Positions 34,911 to 43,350 of a stretch of 64,000 bases of DNA are shown here, piece after piece (position 1 is the stretch's first letter; the number at the start of each line of letters is the position of its first letter). Source of the stretch: an uncultured Peptoniphilaceae bacterium (GTDB taxonomy: Bacteria > Bacillota > Clostridia > Tissierellales > Peptoniphilaceae); assembly GCA_943912255.1 (NCBI GenBank), contig CALTTP010000006.1, forward strand, positions 1 through 64,000, written 5' to 3'. Position numbers and translations under genes: made by a program. Under the pieces are notes generated by a model. It was not told the DNA's origin and did no database searches. It saw only the letters and a program-made list of their open reading frames with translations.

Positions 34911-35687
34911 TCATTTTAGCAAGTACATTCGTACTAGACCAATAATTGCCAGGTGTAGGGGATAGAAAATATAAAAGCCCCATTTTAAAAATTTATTACT
35001 TTTATTTCCTTTTTCTCCATTATACAGTTTCATTAAGATTATTGGAATAAAATATCCTAGTAGGTAGTAACCCCTTCTGATATAGGTGGAATCAAATACT
35101 CCTTCTTTAATGTATGTCCACAGAGGAAAGAGAAAAATATCTAAAATTCGGTATTGTAATAATACCACCAGTGTATAACCTATGATTTGATTCTCTCTAT
35201 TTCCGTAAAAGTAGTCCATTACTAATATCATAAGCAGTCCACTAGTCCCATAATCTGCTGGTATACAAATAAGAAAAAGGGCTAATATTAATATTGTTTT
35301 TAAAATAGGATTGGTAAAGGTTCTTCTAATGTGAATGGCAATTACACCAAATAAAATGGTGAAAATGACATTTAATCTCCAGAAGTCAAAGTCATCATTA
35401 AAAGCATACATATAGGGAAGATAACTGATTAAGGCAAATAGAAAAAGTCTACCAATATACTTTTTTAGATTCCTAGTGTGATGATAACCCTCCACAGCAG
35501 AAAAAAACATAATCGGTCCTGTAATCCTACCTATTATCCGCATAATATAATATAAATTTACATAGTCTGTTACAAAAGCTGTTGCTATATGGTCAATTAA
35601 CATGGCTATAATAGCTATGTATTTAATTCCGTCTACTGTAAGGCTCTTCTTTCCCTGGTCTTGTAAGTGTAAGTTATTTTCAGTCAC
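34911..35687 (-). CDS. TraX-family membrane protein
   Basis: This polytopic membrane protein has 258 residues and about eight helices. It opens with the TraX-family hallmark LTVDGIKYIAIIAMLIDHIATAF. TraX was first described as the F-pilin acetylase, but chromosomal Firmicute members have no conjugation partners and their acyl-acceptor is unknown. No other conjugation gene lies nearby, so transfer is not implied. It is transcribed toward the isochorismatase pseudogene and shares the terminator between them. Confidence 0.82.
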   Translation of the reverse strand: MTENNLHLQDQGKKSLTVDGIKYIAIIAMLIDHIATAFVTDYVNLYYIMRIIGRITGPIMFFSAVEGYHHTRNLKKYIGRLFLFALISYLPYMYAFNDDFDFWRLNVIFTILFGVIAIHIRRTFTNPILKTILILALFLICIPADYGTSGLLMILVMDYFYGNRENQIIGYTLVVLLQYRILDIFLFPLWTYIKEGVFDSTYIRRGYYLLGYFIPIILMKLYNGEKGNKSNKFLKWGFYIFYPLHLAIIGLVRMYLLK

Positions 35688-35828
35688 TATTCTACTCCTG
35701 ACTTTAATTCAATATTTCTTTTATTATACCCTATAAGATTAATTTTTGGTCAAACTGTATTTCATTAATTTGGAATTCGTTCTCAAAAGTGATAAAATTA
35801 TTTTATAACTAATTTTAGGAGGAAGAAA

Positions 35829-37262
35829 TTGATTAATAAAAGAATTGTTAGTTTATTTTTAACACTAGCCTTAGTATTTGGGACAATTAGTCCATCTATA
35901 GCTGAGGAAAATAAAACAGAACTAAATTCAGTAAAGCCAAAAATTACGAGAATTTCCGGCAATGACAGATATTTAACGGCAACAAAATTGTCATCCTATT
36001 ATTTCAAGAATAGTGAATATGTAATAATAGCTTCTGGAGAAGGCTTTGCCGATGCTTTGGTGGGAGGAACATTGGCATCACAATTAAATGCACCAATTTT
36101 GTTAACGCCATCAAAGATGTTAAGTTATAGTGTAAGGGCAGAAATAAAGAGGCTAAAACCTAAGAAGATATACCTACTAGGTGGGGAAAGTACGGTTTCA
36201 AAAAAGGTTTATGATGAGCTAAGTAGTATTTGTGAGACAAAAAGACTTAAAGGGAAAGATAGATTCGAAACTTCAAGAGAAATTGCGAAAGAAAGAGCTA
36301 TTCTTTATGGCAATGGAGAAAAAGTAATAACTACTGCCGCTATAAATGGATACACCTTTGCAGATGCTCTTTCAGCTGCACCTCTTGTGTCCCAATTAAA
36401 GGATAAAAATGGTAAAAATGTTTACTTGATTCCTTATAATATGGGAGACAGCCCACAATATATTTTTGGTGGATATTCTTCAGTACCAAAGCTTACTAAT
36501 AAACCCTATAAGAGATTTAGTGGAAAGGATAGATATAAGACTGCATTAGATATTGCAACTTACTATGACAAGTTCTATGGCAAAAACAGTAAAACATTGG
36601 TGCTAGTTTCAGGATCTGACTATCCTGATGCCCTTTCTAGCGGGCCTATAGCTAATCTATTTAAATCTCCAGTTGTACTAACTCCTTCAAATAAATTGGA
36701 CCAAGATGTCTATAATTATATTGAGAGTAAGTACGACTCTGGAAAACTGGATCATATAATAATAATTGGTGGAAAGAGTTCAGTATCCTTAGATATTGAA
36801 AATCAGCTTTCAAAATTGAATTCTTCAGCTGAAGAGCCAGAACTTATGCCAGTTGTGGTAAACAGAGTAATAGATGGAGATACCTTTGAAGCTAAAGTAA
36901 AGGGAAAACTTGAAAGAATTAGACTTTTATTAGTGGACACACCAGAATCAGTCCACCCAGATGAAAACAGGAATGTGGAATATGGAAAAATCGCTTCAAA
37001 GTATACTAAGTCCTTAATAGAAGGAAAAAATATAAACCTAGAATTGGACTTACAAGAAAGGGACAAGTACGGAAGGATACTTGCCTATGTATATTTGGAA
37101 AACGGAGATATGTTAAATGAATTGCTATTAAAAAATGGACATGCTAGAGTAATGGTAATTCCACCAAATATTAAATATGTAACAGAATTTAGAGAATTAG
37201 AAAGACAAGCAAGGGATAATAATCTAGAAATTTGGAAGGATTATGACAAAATCTTTAAGTAA
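35829..37262 (+). CDS. Secreted cell-wall-binding protein with C-terminal thermonuclease domain
   Basis: This exported protein of 477 residues starts with TTG at 35829 after a GGAGG site. It has a signal peptide (about 1-25, cut near SIAEE) and three CWB2 repeats (about 39-135, 136-225 and 226-325). The repeat cores are ITRISGNDRYLTA, KRLKGKDRFETS and KRFSGKDRYKTA; CWB2 anchors proteins to wall polymer. A staphylococcal-nuclease domain follows (about 341-470) with the catalytic set Asp351 in DGDTF, Arg365, Asp370 and Glu373 in RIRLLLVDTPE, and Arg416 in DKYGRILAY. All active-site residues are present, so it should be an active, calcium-dependent surface nuclease. Confidence 0.9.
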   Translation: MINKRIVSLFLTLALVFGTISPSIAEENKTELNSVKPKITRISGNDRYLTATKLSSYYFKNSEYVIIASGEGFADALVGGTLASQLNAPILLTPSKMLSYSVRAEIKRLKPKKIYLLGGESTVSKKVYDELSSICETKRLKGKDRFETSREIAKERAILYGNGEKVITTAAINGYTFADALSAAPLVSQLKDKNGKNVYLIPYNMGDSPQYIFGGYSSVPKLTNKPYKRFSGKDRYKTALDIATYYDKFYGKNSKTLVLVSGSDYPDALSSGPIANLFKSPVVLTPSNKLDQDVYNYIESKYDSGKLDHIIIIGGKSSVSLDIENQLSKLNSSAEEPELMPVVVNRVIDGDTFEAKVKGKLERIRLLLVDTPESVHPDENRNVEYGKIASKYTKSLIEGKNINLELDLQERDKYGRILAYVYLENGDMLNELLLKNGHARVMVIPPNIKYVTEFRELERQARDNNLEIWKDYDKIFK

Positions 37263-37281
37263 AAATTGGCAAATAAAATAT

Positions 37282-37309
37282 TCGGGTACTCTAGTTAAAG
37301 GGTGCCCGA
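37282..37309 (+). terminator. Hairpin after the surface nuclease gene
   Basis: TCGGGTAC (37282-37289) pairs with GTGCCCGA (37302-37309) with one G-U pair, followed by TTTACAT. It is a probable weak terminator. Confidence 0.5.
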
Positions 37310-37383
37310 TTTACATATCTGGGTATATATATCAATAGAGTTATCTTGATTAACTCAGTTTTATAGAGATTGGAAGGGTGAAG

Positions 37384-37884
37384 ATGAATAGAAATTATCT
37401 TAAGGAATTTTTAAATAGAACAGGCTATGGTATACTGCAATATATAAAGGCCATAGTTTTATCATCCATAATAAATTTTGTTGTACTGTTATTTGGATTA
37501 AAATATGCAAATGTACCTTACTATGGACTCATAGCCTTTGCAATAGCCATAGTGGACCTTCTTCCTGTAATAGGTTCAGGAATTGTTTTGATACCTTGGG
37601 CCATTATAGTCTTGGTCCAGGGAAATGGTAACCTGGCAGCTATCTTAATAGTGCTGTATATAATAACATTTATACTAAGCCAAGTACTAGAGCCCCTAAT
37701 ACTAGGTAAGAGTATAGGATTAAAACCATTATATACCTTAGGAATAACAGTAATATCAATGATAGTCCTAACACCAGGAGTAGGAGCAGTAGTAGGTGCC
37801 CTTATTTCAATAGTGGTGGCTGTGGCAATAGATATGAGAAAAGGAGAGTTCTTTACAAAAGGAGAAGACGAGGAGTTAAAGTAA
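37384..37884 (+). CDS. Half-length AI-2E transporter-family protein
   Basis: This 166-residue membrane protein corresponds to the C-terminal half of the AI-2E transporter family (about 340-380 residues), including VDLLPVIGSGIVLIPW and LEPLILGKSIGLKPLYTL. About five helices are predicted. The start is placed at the ATG at 37384, after GGAAGGGTG. No upstream remnant of the missing half is visible, because a hairpin and intergenic sequence precede it. It may be an independent short protein or a truncated relic. Members transport diverse substrates, and signalling is only one proposed role. Confidence 0.7.
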   Translation: MNRNYLKEFLNRTGYGILQYIKAIVLSSIINFVVLLFGLKYANVPYYGLIAFAIAIVDLLPVIGSGIVLIPWAIIVLVQGNGNLAAILIVLYIITFILSQVLEPLILGKSIGLKPLYTLGITVISMIVLTPGVGAVVGALISIVVAVAIDMRKGEFFTKGEDEELK

Positions 37885-37983
37885 GTTAATTATTTTGCTT
37901 TAAGTCCCATTATATGAAACAATGAAGAATCTTGAAAAATTTCTATTGTAATGAGAAATTCATATCTAATAGTCTTTTAAAAT

Positions 37984-38068
37984 AATATTCCTGCATGGCA
38001 GGGGTGATCCGATGTTGTTAAAAACTTTGGATTAACATTGAATACTGTTCCCGCATTGCGGGTGAGCC
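37984..38068 (+). CRISPR. Two-repeat degenerate mini-array upstream of the cas operon
   Basis: Two diverged copies of the I-E repeat, 37984-38010 and 38043-38068, flank a 32-base spacer-like stretch (38011-38042). The first copy ends in GGGGTGATCC like the main array; the second ends in GGGTGAGCC. Both keep a perfect 5-bp stem. Copy 1 has CCTGC-ATG-GCAGG, where one C-G pair of the array stem has become T-A on both sides. Copy 2 has CCCGC-ATT-GCGGG. Both loops have 3 bases against 4 in the array. The layout is like crRNA-like regulators or antitoxin RNAs that sit beside cas genes, but a simple array remnant is possible. Confidence 0.65.
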
Positions 38069-38090
38069 AGACTTGAAGGTCTGGTTTTTT
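38067..38090 (+). terminator. Intrinsic terminator after the mini-array
   Basis: CCAGAC (38067-38072) pairs with GTCTGG (38079-38084), and six T follow directly. Its first bases overlap the end of the second degenerate repeat, so a short RNA would end here. Confidence 0.75.
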
Positions 38091-38177
38091 ATTTATTTAA
38101 AGTATTAAGGGTTAGGGTTGATATGATTTAATAAAAAATTCTAAAATAAAAGAACTAATAAATATTTCATAAAAGCC

Positions 38178-38206
38178 TTGCTTTATATTTTTGTTCATGC
38201 TATGAT
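38178..38206 (+). promoter_or_regulatory. Promoter of the cas operon
   Basis: TTGCTT (38178-38183), a 17-base spacer and TATGAT (38201-38206) form a sigma-A promoter. Transcription from about 38213 gives a leader of roughly 70 bases before the cas3 start at 38283. Confidence 0.65.
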
Positions 38207-38282
38207 GATTTTGAAAGAAATGAATAACATGTTATTAAATACAAAAAATTACATATATAAGACATCATATTGGAGGATAAAA

Positions 38283-41036
38283 TTGGTTGTAGACTTGTTT
38301 TGGGCTAAGAAAAGTGATAGAGATGGAACTTTAAAATGGCTTCCTTTAACTCAACATCTAAAAGACACAGCTTTAGTTATAGATAGATTGTGGGAAAGAT
38401 GGTTAGACGAAGGACAAAAAGATACTATAAGTAAATCCTTTCCCAATGGAGAAGAGGATGGGAAGAAACTGGCTAAATTTTTAGCCTATACTCATGATAT
38501 TGGAAAATTAAGTGTAGCTTTTGTTACAAAAAAAGGTTTTACTAATTCCCCGGATTTAGACCTAGCTATATTGGATCGCCTAGAGCAAAATGGCTGTATA
38601 GGTATAAAAGAAATCCAGTTAGCTAATAGCAAAGCTAGCCACCATTCTATATGCAGTCAAGTTATATTAGAAGATTTTGGTGTTTCTCGAGAGATTGCAT
38701 CAATTGTAGGAGCCCATCATGGTAAATCAGTAGATAGTTGGGAGAACATAAGAGATCAACTCAATTCTTATAGTGCCAACTATTATGGAAAAGAATTGAC
38801 GGATGATGAGAAGAATATTTACAGAGATAGTCAAAGAGAACTTTTTCAGTGGGCTTTAAATAAATCCGGTTTTAATAGTGTTGAAGAGCTTCCTTCAGTA
38901 ACTGTTCCGGTTCAAATGATTTTAACGGGTTTGTTAATTATGGCGGACTGGATTGCGAGTAATGAGAGATATTTTCCCTTAATAGACATAGACGATGGAA
39001 AAGTATCAGATGAAATTAGTCGTTCCATTGAGGGGTGGACAAAATGGGAAAAGGGATCCAAGTGGTCTGTAACTGATGAGGTAGACTTAGGAGAAATTTA
39101 TTATAAGAGATTTGGATTTAACAGTCCAAGAGAAACCCAAAGAATTTTTTCGGAAGTTGTGCAAAGTATAGAAGATCCAGGAATAATTATCTTTGAAGCA
39201 CCTATGGGTCTTGGAAAGACTGAAGCTGCTTTAGTAGCAGTTGAACAGATGGCATATAAACAAAACAAAAGTGGACTGTTTTTTGGTTTACCTACACAAG
39301 CTACCAGTAATGGTATTTTTCCAAGAATAAATGGAAAATGGCTTAAAAGTATTTCAGAAGAAAGAAATGAAATGGTTCCTATTAGACTTTCCCATGGTAA
39401 ATCTGCATTAAACTCTGAATTTCAAGAGGTTTCTAAGAATATCTACGAAGGTGATGGAAGAACGGGAACTTATGTTAATGAATGGTTTTCTGGACGTAAA
39501 ACCTCTTCATTGGATGATTTTGTGGTAGGAACTGTGGATCACTTTTTGATGATGTCGTTAAAGCAAAAACATCTTTTTCTTAGACATTTAGGTTTTAGTA
39601 ACAAAGTTGTAGTTATAGACGAGGCCCATGCATATGACACTTTTTCATCAGAATACTTATACAGAGCCGTACAATGGGCAGGGGCGTACAATGTACCTAT
39701 AATAATTCTATCAGCCACATTGCCTTCTAATAAGAGAAAGAGGTTAATCAATAATTATTTACAAGGTAAGGGTTGTAAAATCAAAGAATTAAAGAAACAA
39801 AAGGTTGATTATGACACCTCATCTTACCCTCTTATCACCTATACAGAGGGAAAGCAAATACGGCAATTTGATGAATTTCCTTTAAAACATGAAAAAACTG
39901 TAAAGATAATAAAGGAAGATTCAGAAAAGATTTTTGAAATAGTAGCTAGGCTATCAAAAAATGGTGGAGTTATAGGAATCATTGCAAATACCGTGAAAAA
40001 AGCACAAAATTTAGCTAAAGAATTTATAGAGATTTATGGTGAGGAAAATATTTCATTACTTCATTCTTCTTTTATAGCTACAGATAGAAATAGAAAAGAA
40101 GATGAACTCATGGCTATGATTGGTAGTGGAGCTACCAGGCCGAAATTCAAAATAATAATAGGAACTCAAGTAATAGAGCAATCACTAGATATAGATTTTG
40201 ATGTTTTGATTTCAGATCTTTGTCCCATGGATTTATTAATCCAAAGAATTGGTAGGCTTTTTAGGCATGATATCACAAGACCAATGGGGTATGAAAATCC
40301 TGTGCTATATGTCCTTGGTACTAGTGAAGACTTGGATTTTGAAGAAGGTTCAGTAGCGGTTTATGATGGATACACTCTAGCAAGAACTCAGTATTTTCTT
40401 CCAGATGAAATAAATATACCTGAAGATATATCACCACTAGTTCAAAGAGTTTACGGAAGTGAAGAAATTGAACTAGATAAAAGATTAATACAAATTTACA
40501 ATGAATATAGAGAAAAGTTTGAAAGATTTAATGAAGACAAAGAGGATAGGGCAAGGGTATATTTGCTCAAAGGACCAAATAGTAAATCGGGTTTTACCGA
40601 TGAACAAAGTATTATGGGGATGTTTGATACTAGCAAAGTAGAAAAATCTAGGGTGACAGAAGAACAAACTTTGGCTCAAGTAAGAGATATAAAAGAAACT
40701 GTAGAAGTAATTGCAGTTAAAAAAGTCGGTAGTGGTTATGGTTTGTTTAGTGAGGAAATAGATTTATCAAAGGATATTTCAGACTTTGAAGTTGTAAGAA
40801 ATATTGCAAAAAACACCGTTAGACTTCCCAATGCATTGACATTTACACCAGGTCAAGTAGGAAAAATTATTGATACTTTAGAAAAATATAATATGGAATA
40901 CTTACCGGAATGGCAGGAAACTAATTGGTTAAAGGGAAGTTTGGGAATTATTTTTGACGAAAATAATGACTTTGAAATCAATGGATATAAACTCCATTAT
41001 GATAATAAATTAGGTTTAACACATGAAAGGTTGTGA
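38283..41036 (+). CDS. cas3: Type I-E CRISPR helicase-nuclease Cas3
   Basis: Cas3 is recruited by target-bound Cascade and degrades the target DNA. An N-terminal HD nuclease domain (His25 in LTQHLKD, His71-Asp72 in YTHDIGK, and VGAHHGKS) is followed by a superfamily 2 helicase. The helicase has Walker A MGLGKTEA (309-313 for GLGKT), DEAH (446-449) and motif VI QRIGRLFRH (654-662). The start is the TTG at 38283 with GGAGGA just upstream. An ATG at 38178 in the same frame lies inside the promoter and is unlikely. It is the first gene of an eight-gene operon with tight spacing (3 bases to cas8e). Confidence 0.93.
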   Translation: MVVDLFWAKKSDRDGTLKWLPLTQHLKDTALVIDRLWERWLDEGQKDTISKSFPNGEEDGKKLAKFLAYTHDIGKLSVAFVTKKGFTNSPDLDLAILDRLEQNGCIGIKEIQLANSKASHHSICSQVILEDFGVSREIASIVGAHHGKSVDSWENIRDQLNSYSANYYGKELTDDEKNIYRDSQRELFQWALNKSGFNSVEELPSVTVPVQMILTGLLIMADWIASNERYFPLIDIDDGKVSDEISRSIEGWTKWEKGSKWSVTDEVDLGEIYYKRFGFNSPRETQRIFSEVVQSIEDPGIIIFEAPMGLGKTEAALVAVEQMAYKQNKSGLFFGLPTQATSNGIFPRINGKWLKSISEERNEMVPIRLSHGKSALNSEFQEVSKNIYEGDGRTGTYVNEWFSGRKTSSLDDFVVGTVDHFLMMSLKQKHLFLRHLGFSNKVVVIDEAHAYDTFSSEYLYRAVQWAGAYNVPIIILSATLPSNKRKRLINNYLQGKGCKIKELKKQKVDYDTSSYPLITYTEGKQIRQFDEFPLKHEKTVKIIKEDSEKIFEIVARLSKNGGVIGIIANTVKKAQNLAKEFIEIYGEENISLLHSSFIATDRNRKEDELMAMIGSGATRPKFKIIIGTQVIEQSLDIDFDVLISDLCPMDLLIQRIGRLFRHDITRPMGYENPVLYVLGTSEDLDFEEGSVAVYDGYTLARTQYFLPDEINIPEDISPLVQRVYGSEEIELDKRLIQIYNEYREKFERFNEDKEDRARVYLLKGPNSKSGFTDEQSIMGMFDTSKVEKSRVTEEQTLAQVRDIKETVEVIAVKKVGSGYGLFSEEIDLSKDISDFEVVRNIAKNTVRLPNALTFTPGQVGKIIDTLEKYNMEYLPEWQETNWLKGSLGIIFDENNDFEINGYKLHYDNKLGLTHERL

Positions 41037-41039
41037 AAA

Positions 41040-42770
41040 ATGGGAAGATATAATTTGTTAGATGAAAAATGGATTCCTGTAATCCTAGATGAAAGTGGTA
41101 AAAGTCAAAATGTTTCCATTATAGAACTTTTTGAAAATGCTGGAAACTATTTGACATTAGGTGGAGATACTCAAACTCAGAAGTTTGCAATACTTAGATT
41201 TTTACTTGCCATACCCCAAACGGTATATTCCAGATTTGACGCGGATGGAGAAGTATATGACTATCTTGAAGTGGATGAAAGGTTTAGGCAAACTGAAAAA
41301 GCAGACATCGATTCTAACGATGAATACTCTGAAGAATTATTAGATACCTGGAAAAGTCTTTGGAGTAGAGGAAAGTATTCTGAAAAGTTATTTGAATATT
41401 TAGAAAAATGGATAGATAGATTTTACTTATTTGATGAGAAATATCCTTTCTTTCAGGTAACGGAGGATGTGATTGGTGAGGATAGAATAAATAAAAAAAA
41501 TCCAACTACCATTTCTGGAAAGACAATGAATAGAATAATATCGGAAAGTGGTAATAAAATAGCCCTTTTTTCTCCAAAAAATGAAAAAGACAAGAATAAA
41601 GAAATCCTAAAAGAAGATGAAATAGCTAGATGGCTAATAACTTTTCAGGGATATGTTGGTACTTCTGATAAAGTTATGTTTGGTTCTGAAAAGTACACAG
41701 CTTCTAAGGGTTGGATTTACGATATAGGTGGAATCTATATTGAGGGGGACAATCTTTTTGAAACACTGATGTTAAATACTATTTTAGGAGATGACAATGA
41801 TTTAAATTTAAAAATTCAAAAACCTTGTTGGGAGTATAGTGGAAGAGAAATAGTAGAAAGGGCATTAACACTCAACAATCCAAATAATTTGGCAGAACTT
41901 TATACTACATGGAGCCGTGCAATAAATATTGACCCTGACTTTGATGTTACCAAACCCTTTGCTATGAACATTGTAAAAATACCAGATATTGACCATAGAG
42001 ATAAGTTTTTAGAGCCTATGACAGTATGGCGATTTAATAAAACAGGAGATAATAAAGATACTTTTACACCAAAGAAGCATCCAGTTAATCAGTCTATGTG
42101 GAGATCTTTTGGGAATATCTTTATTACTTCTGAAAATGAAAATAGTAAAAGTGAAGATAAAATTAGAATTCCAGGAATTATTAGCTGGTATAAGAAAATT
42201 TCTGAAGAAATTGTTAAGGATAAGATTATTAAGATTAATGCAATCACCATGAAAGATGATGGAAATGCAACATCATGGATGCCCGTTGATGAAGTTTATG
42301 ACAGGCTAAATATTCACGATATTATAGTAAAAGACGATGAAGAACAGGGCTGGAATAAAAGAGTTTATGACACAGTTGATATTACGAAATATTGCATTAG
42401 TTTTATATATAAGAATTTTCTTTCAGATATAAATGAAATAAGAAATACGAAGAACTCATCTTTTGTTAGTCAAAATGTGGAAGAGATGTATTTCATCATA
42501 GATCAGCCCTTTAGAGAATGGATTTCCTCCATTGATAAAAACTCAGACAAAGAGGAAAAAGTTTTTGAATGGAATGAAGTTCTAAAAGATCTAATCTTAA
42601 ATCAAGCAGATAGGATATTAAAAGAGGCAGGTCCTAGAGATTTCAAAGGTATAATAAAAGAAGGAAAAACGATGAATATAGCTACAGCCTATTCAACGTT
42701 CAAATATTTTTTAAATATCAAATTAAAGACAAAGGAGGTAAAAAATGGAAGAGAAGTTGAGCAAGAGTAA
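41040..42770 (+). CDS. cas8e: Cascade large subunit Cas8e (Cse1/CasA)
   Basis: This is the large subunit of the type I-E Cascade; it recognises the PAM and recruits Cas3. The 576-residue protein begins YNLLDEKWIPVI, the usual Cse1 opening, and contains NPTTISGKTMNRII and PHRDKF-like segments of the family (here DIDHRDKFLEPMTVWR). The segment SRAINIDPDF and the C-terminal four-helix bundle region are also present. The length is somewhat above the E. coli protein's 502 residues. Its end overlaps cas11 by 26 bases, a mark of co-translation. Confidence 0.9.
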   Translation: MGRYNLLDEKWIPVILDESGKSQNVSIIELFENAGNYLTLGGDTQTQKFAILRFLLAIPQTVYSRFDADGEVYDYLEVDERFRQTEKADIDSNDEYSEELLDTWKSLWSRGKYSEKLFEYLEKWIDRFYLFDEKYPFFQVTEDVIGEDRINKKNPTTISGKTMNRIISESGNKIALFSPKNEKDKNKEILKEDEIARWLITFQGYVGTSDKVMFGSEKYTASKGWIYDIGGIYIEGDNLFETLMLNTILGDDNDLNLKIQKPCWEYSGREIVERALTLNNPNNLAELYTTWSRAINIDPDFDVTKPFAMNIVKIPDIDHRDKFLEPMTVWRFNKTGDNKDTFTPKKHPVNQSMWRSFGNIFITSENENSKSEDKIRIPGIISWYKKISEEIVKDKIIKINAITMKDDGNATSWMPVDEVYDRLNIHDIIVKDDEEQGWNKRVYDTVDITKYCISFIYKNFLSDINEIRNTKNSSFVSQNVEEMYFIIDQPFREWISSIDKNSDKEEKVFEWNEVLKDLILNQADRILKEAGPRDFKGIIKEGKTMNIATAYSTFKYFLNIKLKTKEVKNGREVEQE

Positions 42771-43350
42771 CTTGGTCTTTATAACGACTAGTAAGATTGT
42801 AAGACGACTTTCTGAAAGTTTGAATACATCTAATACTAAAGCAATTCTTTCGAAGCTTAGAAATTCAATAGGTAGACCTTTAAATGAAAATATTGAAGGA
42901 ATTAAGCTTATCTATGAGTATATGCCAGAAGAACTTTATAGAGAATTTAGCACATTAACCTATGAAGAACTAGCTATTCTTACTACATTACAGCTTTATT
43001 CTATCCATCAACAATCAAAAATGGACAGTGTAAATGCTGAAGAAAAAACAGGAAGTTGGAATAATATTGGTGAATCATTTTCAAGTTTAAGAGGAACTGA
43101 AGGCAACGAAGCCTTCGACAGGAGATTCAACGCGCTAATTACATCTCAGAGTTTTGAGGAGTTGAGTCATCACTTAAGACAATTACTAAAGATATTAAAA
43201 TCAAAACAAGAAAATATAAAAGTAAATTATCCTAAACTCTCAAAAGATCTATATGATTTTAAAAGAGGATATGATGAACGAGTTAGATTAAACTGGTCAA
43301 GAGCATACTATAGTATAAAATTCAAAGGAGAAGACAAAAATGAAAAATAG
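42745..43350 (+). CDS. cse2: Cascade small subunit Cas11 (Cse2/CasB)
   Basis: This small helical subunit is present in two copies along the Cascade belly, where it stabilises the R-loop. It has 201 residues and is mainly alpha-helical. It has the family's RRLSESL and RNSIGRPL-like N-terminal region and ends with SRAYYSI. GGAGG lies just before the ATG, within the end of cas8e. The call rests on gene order plus this pattern, because the family is poorly conserved. It overlaps cas7e by 11 bases. Confidence 0.87.
   Translation: MEEKLSKSNLVFITTSKIVRRLSESLNTSNTKAILSKLRNSIGRPLNENIEGIKLIYEYMPEELYREFSTLTYEELAILTTLQLYSIHQQSKMDSVNAEEKTGSWNNIGESFSSLRGTEGNEAFDRRFNALITSQSFEELSHHLRQLLKILKSKQENIKVNYPKLSKDLYDFKRGYDERVRLNWSRAYYSIKFKGEDKNEK

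Noticed and set aside
34911..35687. TraX homologue as a sign of a conjugative element
   Set aside because: No relaxase, type IV secretion or integrase gene is nearby. Chromosomal TraX-like proteins are common in Firmicutes.
37984..38090. The same stretch as a metabolite riboswitch with terminator
   Set aside because: It has two hairpins and a terminator. However, the GGTGA(T/G)CC ends, the roughly 60-base period and the adjacent cas operon fit diverged CRISPR repeats better, and no known aptamer core was recognised.
38178..38282. An upstream extension of cas3 by 35 codons from the ATG at 38178
   Set aside because: The ATG overlaps the -35 box of a good promoter and has no ribosome binding site. 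The TTG at 38283 has GGAGGA at the right distance and starts the conserved sequence.
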